Assembly (NCBI GenBank): GCA_031268125.1 | Contig: JAIRXT010000003.1 | Location: 1 to 8,499, forward strand | DNA length: 8,499 bases | Origin: Treponema sp. | GTDB taxonomy: Bacteria; Spirochaetota; Spirochaetia; Treponematales; Breznakiellaceae | Direction: 5' to 3' | Shown: one piece after another, positions 5,676 through 8,499 of the stretch | Numbering within the stretch: the stretch's first letter is position 1 | How the letters are laid out: each line of letters starts with the position of its first letter | Notes under the pieces: generated by a model | What the model was told of the DNA's origin: nothing | The model's database searches: none | Seen by the model: only the letters and a program-made list of their open reading frames with translations | Position numbers and translations under genes: made by a program

Positions 5676-7247
5676 ATGCTGGGGGCGGAAGAACTAAATC
5701 GGCTGCGGGTCTTGTTAAACCGGGCATTTTCCGGCAGGGGGAATGCGGTCAATGGGGCGCAGATGGTTTGGCGGGAACACTATATCTATGACCGGAACGG
5801 GAACCGGGCGGGCAAGACGACTCCCTGGGGGACGATAACCTACGGGTATGATGCGGAGAACCGGCTGATACAGAAGGGGGATATTAAGTTAAGTTATGAT
5901 AAAGACGGCAATCTGTTGAGCGAGGAAGGTTTACGGCGTAAGGCGGCCTATGGATATAACGGGCAGAACCGGATGATATATTCGGAAATAACGAATCTGG
6001 TAGAACAGAGCCGTATAAGGAGCCGGTATGAATATGACGCCTTGGGGAGGCGGACCATCGTGGAGGATGAGGGCGGCAGCCCGGTACGGACCTTATATGA
6101 CGGGGTAAGTTTTGAAGTGGTCCGGTCAGGGGTTATATTTAACGATGGGCAGTTTACGACGCGGTACAGTTCGGGGATACAGTGGGATACGAACCGGGGG
6201 ACAGAGGGGAGCCGGTACCGGTGGGTAAGTGAAGGGGAAGCCGGAATACGGACGCGGAGCACGGGGGAAGGGTCTACCACGACGGCCCGGTATGTGGGGA
6301 TAAGTGTAATCCTGTATGGGAAGGGGGAAGCGGTAGGGATAAGCCGGGGTGCGAGCGTAGAAACCCGCGGGGGACCGGTGTATCTGGGGAAGGACGTTCT
6401 CGGGAGTGTACGGACGACGACGGGGGAATATGGGGACCTGGAGGGGCGGTACGAGTACGATGCCTTTGGGCTTTTGTATAAAGGGGATCTGAATAATGGG
6501 ATGAACCTGGGGTACACGGGGAAGCCCTACGACACGACGACAGGGCTGTACAACTACGGATACCGCGACTACCAGCCGGAGCTTGCCCGCTTTACGACTA
6601 TAGACCCCGTCCGGGACGGGAACAACTGGTTTACCTATGTGAATAATGACCCCGTGAACTGGAGGGATCCCTGGGGGCTGGAGTGTTCAGCAAGCGATGA
6701 GAAAAAGCTAACCTATAGAATTAATGATAATGGTACGGTAAGTTTGCTTAACACATCTGAAGTTGAAGTTGGTTGGCTTGGTGTTACCTATTATGAAACT
6801 AAAAAAGCAACCAACAATTTTGGAAATATAACTATTAGTGCAGAATTTGAAATGAAATATGAAGACAAAGGTTCGGGATATACTGATTTTAATTTTGTTC
6901 AAAATGTTCGTTCAACTGGTGTTATTCAAAAAATAGACATAAGTGAAGAAGATGCTTTGTATAATACAAAAGAATTAACAGAAATATATAAATCCAGAGG
7001 ATATGTTTCGATCGGCGCATTTTTTTATGATAGACCTAGTCGAACCGATGTAACAGTACCATTTCAGTGGGAAGCAGAAACATCTATTGTCGGAAAAAAT
7101 GAATCAGGGCGATATGAAATATTGGCCACAGTATCATGGGGCTTTACGTATAACTCTATCACACAATCATCTCCAATGAGAATTCCAGTTGCGATTGGCG
7201 ATCCTTCTGAATTTCAACAGAATGCCGTTAATGGTCTTAATCAATGA
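5676..7247 (+). CDS. N-terminally truncated RHS-repeat protein with polymorphic C-terminal tip
   Basis: RHS/YD proteins build a beta-cocoon shell that encloses a C-terminal effector and release it by self-cleavage. From ATG 5676: residues about 33-145 carry YD-type repeats (YIYDRNGNRAGKTTPWG, YGYDAENRL, LSYDKDGNLL, YGYNGQNR, YEYDALGRR, LYDGVSFEV); about 225-335 is the RHS-associated core (YLGKDVLGSVRTTTGEYG, YEYDAFG, GYTGKPYDTTTGLYNYGYRDY, ARFTTIDPVRDG), ending in NDPVNWRDPWGL, the aspartyl self-cleavage signature. Residues 336-523 are a variable tip. Full-length RHS proteins have many more repeats and an export or PAAR-type N-terminus; none exists here and no signal peptide is visible, so this is a displaced 3' cassette or truncated gene. 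Start is uncertain: ATG 5676 has no Shine-Dalgarno; ATG 5763, with GGGG six bases upstream, lies right before RHS homology. The immunity-type gene overlaps its stop. Confidence 0.85.
   Translation: MLGAEELNRLRVLLNRAFSGRGNAVNGAQMVWREHYIYDRNGNRAGKTTPWGTITYGYDAENRLIQKGDIKLSYDKDGNLLSEEGLRRKAAYGYNGQNRMIYSEITNLVEQSRIRSRYEYDALGRRTIVEDEGGSPVRTLYDGVSFEVVRSGVIFNDGQFTTRYSSGIQWDTNRGTEGSRYRWVSEGEAGIRTRSTGEGSTTTARYVGISVILYGKGEAVGISRGASVETRGGPVYLGKDVLGSVRTTTGEYGDLEGRYEYDAFGLLYKGDLNNGMNLGYTGKPYDTTTGLYNYGYRDYQPELARFTTIDPVRDGNNWFTYVNNDPVNWRDPWGLECSASDEKKLTYRINDNGTVSLLNTSEVEVGWLGVTYYETKKATNNFGNITISAEFEMKYEDKGSGYTDFNFVQNVRSTGVIQKIDISEEDALYNTKELTEIYKSRGYVSIGAFFYDRPSRTDVTVPFQWEAETSIVGKNESGRYEILATVSWGFTYNSITQSSPMRIPVAIGDPSEFQQNAVNGLNQ
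6681..7244 (+). other. polymorphic tip domain (putative toxin) of the RHS protein, family not recognised
   Basis: Everything after DPWGL up to the stop: 188 residues. Composition changes sharply at this border; by hand count 6361-6420 is 38/60 G+C and 6781-6840 is 16/60. The domain looks rich in alternating beta strands, with aromatic-rich stretches. Possible motif positions are FNFVQNV, GAFFYDRPSR, VPFQWEAETSIVGKNESGRY and TVSWGFTYN. I see no HNH, GIY-YIG, ADP-ribosyltransferase, deaminase or metallopeptidase signature and no hydrophobic pore-forming segment. A toxic role rests on its place after the RHS core and on the overlapping downstream gene, not on sequence recognition. Confidence 0.6.
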
Positions 7248-7837
7248 AAAAAAATATAATAATATTATTTTTATTTTGCTTTACATACCCTGGATTTTCC
7301 TCATCTATCGAAGTTAATTATTTTGGTGATATTGACAGGCCGTTTCCAAAATTAACAATTATTGAAGGTGCTGAATACGATGCCAATTTGGATTTCGAAA
7401 GAAAGCAGGGGTTTGAATTGACAGTTGTAATTCAAGAGGTTCAGTATAACAGAATTATGGATAATATTATAAATTTTTCCAATATACTATTACCCTTGTC
7501 AAAGAATTATTTTGTTTGTACAACCACAGATAAGACGTATTACTTTCTTGATTTTGAAAATGTGTTGAATATTCTAGTTTCTACAGTTGCAATAATCGAT
7601 AATCAAAAAGTTATTAGTCATTTAACCAATTATATACACCAGGTAGAAATTCTTTACATTCGCTTTACGCCATCTGTGACGCAACGGTGCCTGGGTAACG
7701 CAGAGGTGCCTGGCACCATGTGCGTACCACTTAGGCAAAAAGAGTGTAAATTGGGGACATGTGAAGAGAATTTATTGACTTCAGCAAGCTGTTGGACCTT
7801 CTGCCAGAAGGCTGGGAACATAAGGCTAAGGAGTTAG
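7244..7837 (+). CDS. putative cognate immunity protein with signal peptide; 3' end probably chimeric
   Basis: Its ATG overlaps the RHS stop in ATGA, implying translational coupling; no Shine-Dalgarno is seen. Residues 1-20 (MKKNIIILFLFCFTYPGFSS) look like a Sec signal peptide, suggesting action outside the cytoplasm, although Cys12 is not in a good lipobox. Residues about 21-140 are AT-rich (15/60 G+C at 7261-7320), with alternating strand- and helix-like stretches and no recognised family. From about residue 141 the character changes: the frame runs through the palindromic repeat at 7693-7718 and then, out of frame, through a transposase remnant, giving a Cys-rich tail (CLGNAEVPGTMC...CKLGTC...CWTFC). 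That tail is probably not ancestral; the original C-terminus may have been cut by recombination or insertion. The immunity role follows from position only. An accessory secreted protein is an alternative. Confidence 0.6.
   Translation: MKKNIIILFLFCFTYPGFSSSIEVNYFGDIDRPFPKLTIIEGAEYDANLDFERKQGFELTVVIQEVQYNRIMDNIINFSNILLPLSKNYFVCTTTDKTYYFLDFENVLNILVSTVAIIDNQKVISHLTNYIHQVEILYIRFTPSVTQRCLGNAEVPGTMCVPLRQKECKLGTCEENLLTSASCWTFCQKAGNIRLRS
7693..7718. repeat. palindromic repeat, copy 1
   Basis: A 26-base unit identical at 24 of 26 positions to 7910-7935. Its core GGTGCCTGGCACC (7704-7716 within the unit) is a palindrome around one central base. A further partial half-copy, GGTGCCTGG, lies just upstream at 7686-7694. 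The GGTGCC/GGCACC core resembles REP-type extragenic palindromes seen in many bacteria; that resemblance is from memory. Confidence 0.75.
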
Positions 7838-7920
7838 GGGCCTTTCAACGGGCACGGGAGATAAAAACCACTGAAGATTTGCTACGGCTGATACTCCGGT
7901 TATCCTTACGGGTAACGTAA
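7765..7920 (+). pseudogene. remnant of an IS4-type transposase N-terminus
   Basis: Frame 1 between TGA 7762-7764 and TAA 7918-7920 encodes 51 residues beginning REFIDFSKLLDLLPEGWEHK and continuing AKELGAFQRAREIKTTEDLLRLILR. This pattern (LPEGWE.KAKELGA.QR.R.IK..EDLLRL) is how many IS4-superfamily transposases begin. The catalytic DDE region is absent, no start codon lies in the expected place (ATG 7759 is followed at once by TGA), and the frame ends in palindromic repeat sequence. The overlapping tail of the preceding reading frame is out of phase with it. I judge it a decayed fragment; family assignment is from pattern memory. Confidence 0.55.
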
Positions 7921-7935
7921 AGGTGCCTGGCACCA
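7910..7935. repeat. palindromic repeat, copy 2
   Basis: Direct repeat of 7693-7718 with two mismatches, containing GGTGCCTGGCACC at 7922-7934. Immediately upstream and partly overlapping are small hairpins: GTTATCC-TTAC-GGGTAAC (7899-7916) and TTACG-GGTAA-CGTAA (7906-7920). With copy 1 it brackets the transposase remnant. Confidence 0.75.
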
Positions 7936-7945
7936 AATTTTAGGC

Positions 7946-7964
7946 GGGGGGGGGGGGGGGGGGG
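7946..7964 (+). repeat. homopolymer run of 19 G
   Basis: An uninterrupted run of 19 G lies at the join between the palindromic-repeat zone and the second RHS copy. It could be a slippage-prone or quadruplex-forming tract, or a sequencing/assembly artefact. A TAA at 7965-7967, in the RHS frame and directly downstream, means length changes could not fuse an upstream frame to the RHS fragment. Confidence 0.85.
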
Positions 7965-7972
7965 TAAGGTCC

Positions 7973-8499
7973 CGGGGTAAGTTTTGAAGTTTTAGGGGCA
8001 GGGGCGACGTTTAACGACGGGAGTTTTACGACGCGGAACAGCCAAGGGCCCATGGCGACGAGTAATCCGAGTACGGAGGGGAGCCGGTACCGGTGGGTAA
8101 GTGAGGGGGAAAACGGTATACGGACGCGGAGCACCGGGGAATATAATACGATAACGGTGCGGTATGAGGGGATAAGTGTAACGCTGTACGGGAATGGTGA
8201 ACCGGTGGCGGTGAGCCGGAGTGCAAGCGAGGGGAGCCGAGAGGGGCCGGCATATTTAGGGAAAGACATTTTAGGAAGCATAAAAACAACAACCAATGAA
8301 TACCGGTCCTTGGAGGACCGGTACGAGTATGACGCCTTTGGTAGACCTTATACGGGTGATTTAACTAGGGGATGAACCTGGGGTATACGGGTAAGCCCTA
8401 TGATACGGTTACGGGGCTATATAACTACGGGTATAGGGACTATAAGCCGGAAACGGCGCGGTTCACGACCATAGACCCGATTAGGGACGGGAGCAACTG
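7973..8499 (+). pseudogene. second RHS core copy, 5'-truncated, frameshifted, 3' end beyond window
   Basis: Nucleotide and protein similarity to the first RHS gene begins abruptly at CGGGGTAAGTTTTGAAG (7973, matching 6101) and continues to the window edge. Shared blocks include GVSFEV, TEGSRYRWVSEGE.GIRTRS, YLGKD.LGS, RYEYDAFG, GMNLGYTGKPYDT.TGLYNY and ARFTTIDP.RDG. A one-base deletion near 8366-8371 shifts the frame: one frame stops at TGA 8373-8375, and the core resumes at GMNLGYTG in the next frame (ATG 8372). The sequence ends at RDGSN, about 20 residues before the expected DPWGL and tip, so a different tip and immunity gene should follow outside the window. The only in-frame ATG near the start is 8052, and no promoter or ribosome site is evident. 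It looks like a silent cassette rather than an expressed gene. Confidence 0.85.

Noticed and set aside
5948..6517. A 189-codon minus-strand open frame opposite RHS, with a similar one at 7940-8296.
   Set aside because: Both are Ser/Pro/Arg-rich antisense shadows of conserved RHS core sequence; their mutual similarity only mirrors the RHS duplication.
7693..7935. CRISPR-like direct repeats.
   Set aside because: Only two full copies, 217 bp apart, with coding remnant between; not the spacing or number of a CRISPR array.
7946..8052. Phase-variable control of the second RHS copy by the G-run.
   Set aside because: A TAA in the RHS frame directly follows the run, so no change of tract length can place an upstream start in frame with the RHS fragment.

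Overview
The window looks like chromosomal DNA of a moderately GC-rich spirochaete, most likely a gut Treponema relative. This is an impression from family resemblance (an SfsA protein fused to a GIY-YIG domain, a ferredoxin-type aldo/keto reductase, a signal-peptide RlpA with a long Gln/Pro linker, RHS cassettes). No rRNA or other phylogenetic marker is present to prove it.

Layout. 1-1251: 3' two thirds of uvrB (excision repair), followed by a 58-bp hairpin repeat and a probable terminator. 1436-3893: rlpA (DPBB plus SPOR domain, cell envelope) and, overlapping its 3' end, an SfsA-DUF123 fusion carrying two nuclease-type folds. 3983-5182 (minus strand): aldo/keto reductase with two C-terminal 4Fe-4S motifs, convergent with sfsA. 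5237-5340: a MITE-like element with 22-nt inverted-repeat arms and possible TA target duplication, lying in the divergent promoter region between the reductase and a small copZ-like metallochaperone (5375-5578).

5627-8499 is an accessory region of polymorphic-toxin (RHS) type. A 5'-truncated RHS protein (5676-7247) has YD repeats, a complete RHS core ending in the DPWGL processing signature, and then a sharply AT-rich, unrecognised 188-residue tip. A probable immunity gene (7244-7837) overlaps it by ATGA. Next comes a scar zone: two copies of a 26-bp palindromic repeat, a fragment resembling the N-terminus of an IS4-type transposase, and a run of 19 G. A second RHS core copy follows (7973-8499). 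It is 5'-truncated and frameshifted, and it runs out of the window just before its own tip would begin.

How the parts work together. The first 5.6 kb are ordinary housekeeping genes decorated with small mobile repeats. The last 2.9 kb have the structure expected where RHS tips and immunity genes are exchanged by recombination between conserved core sequences. The tip/immunity pair is the best candidate for an undescribed system here. Its toxic activity is inferred from architecture only.
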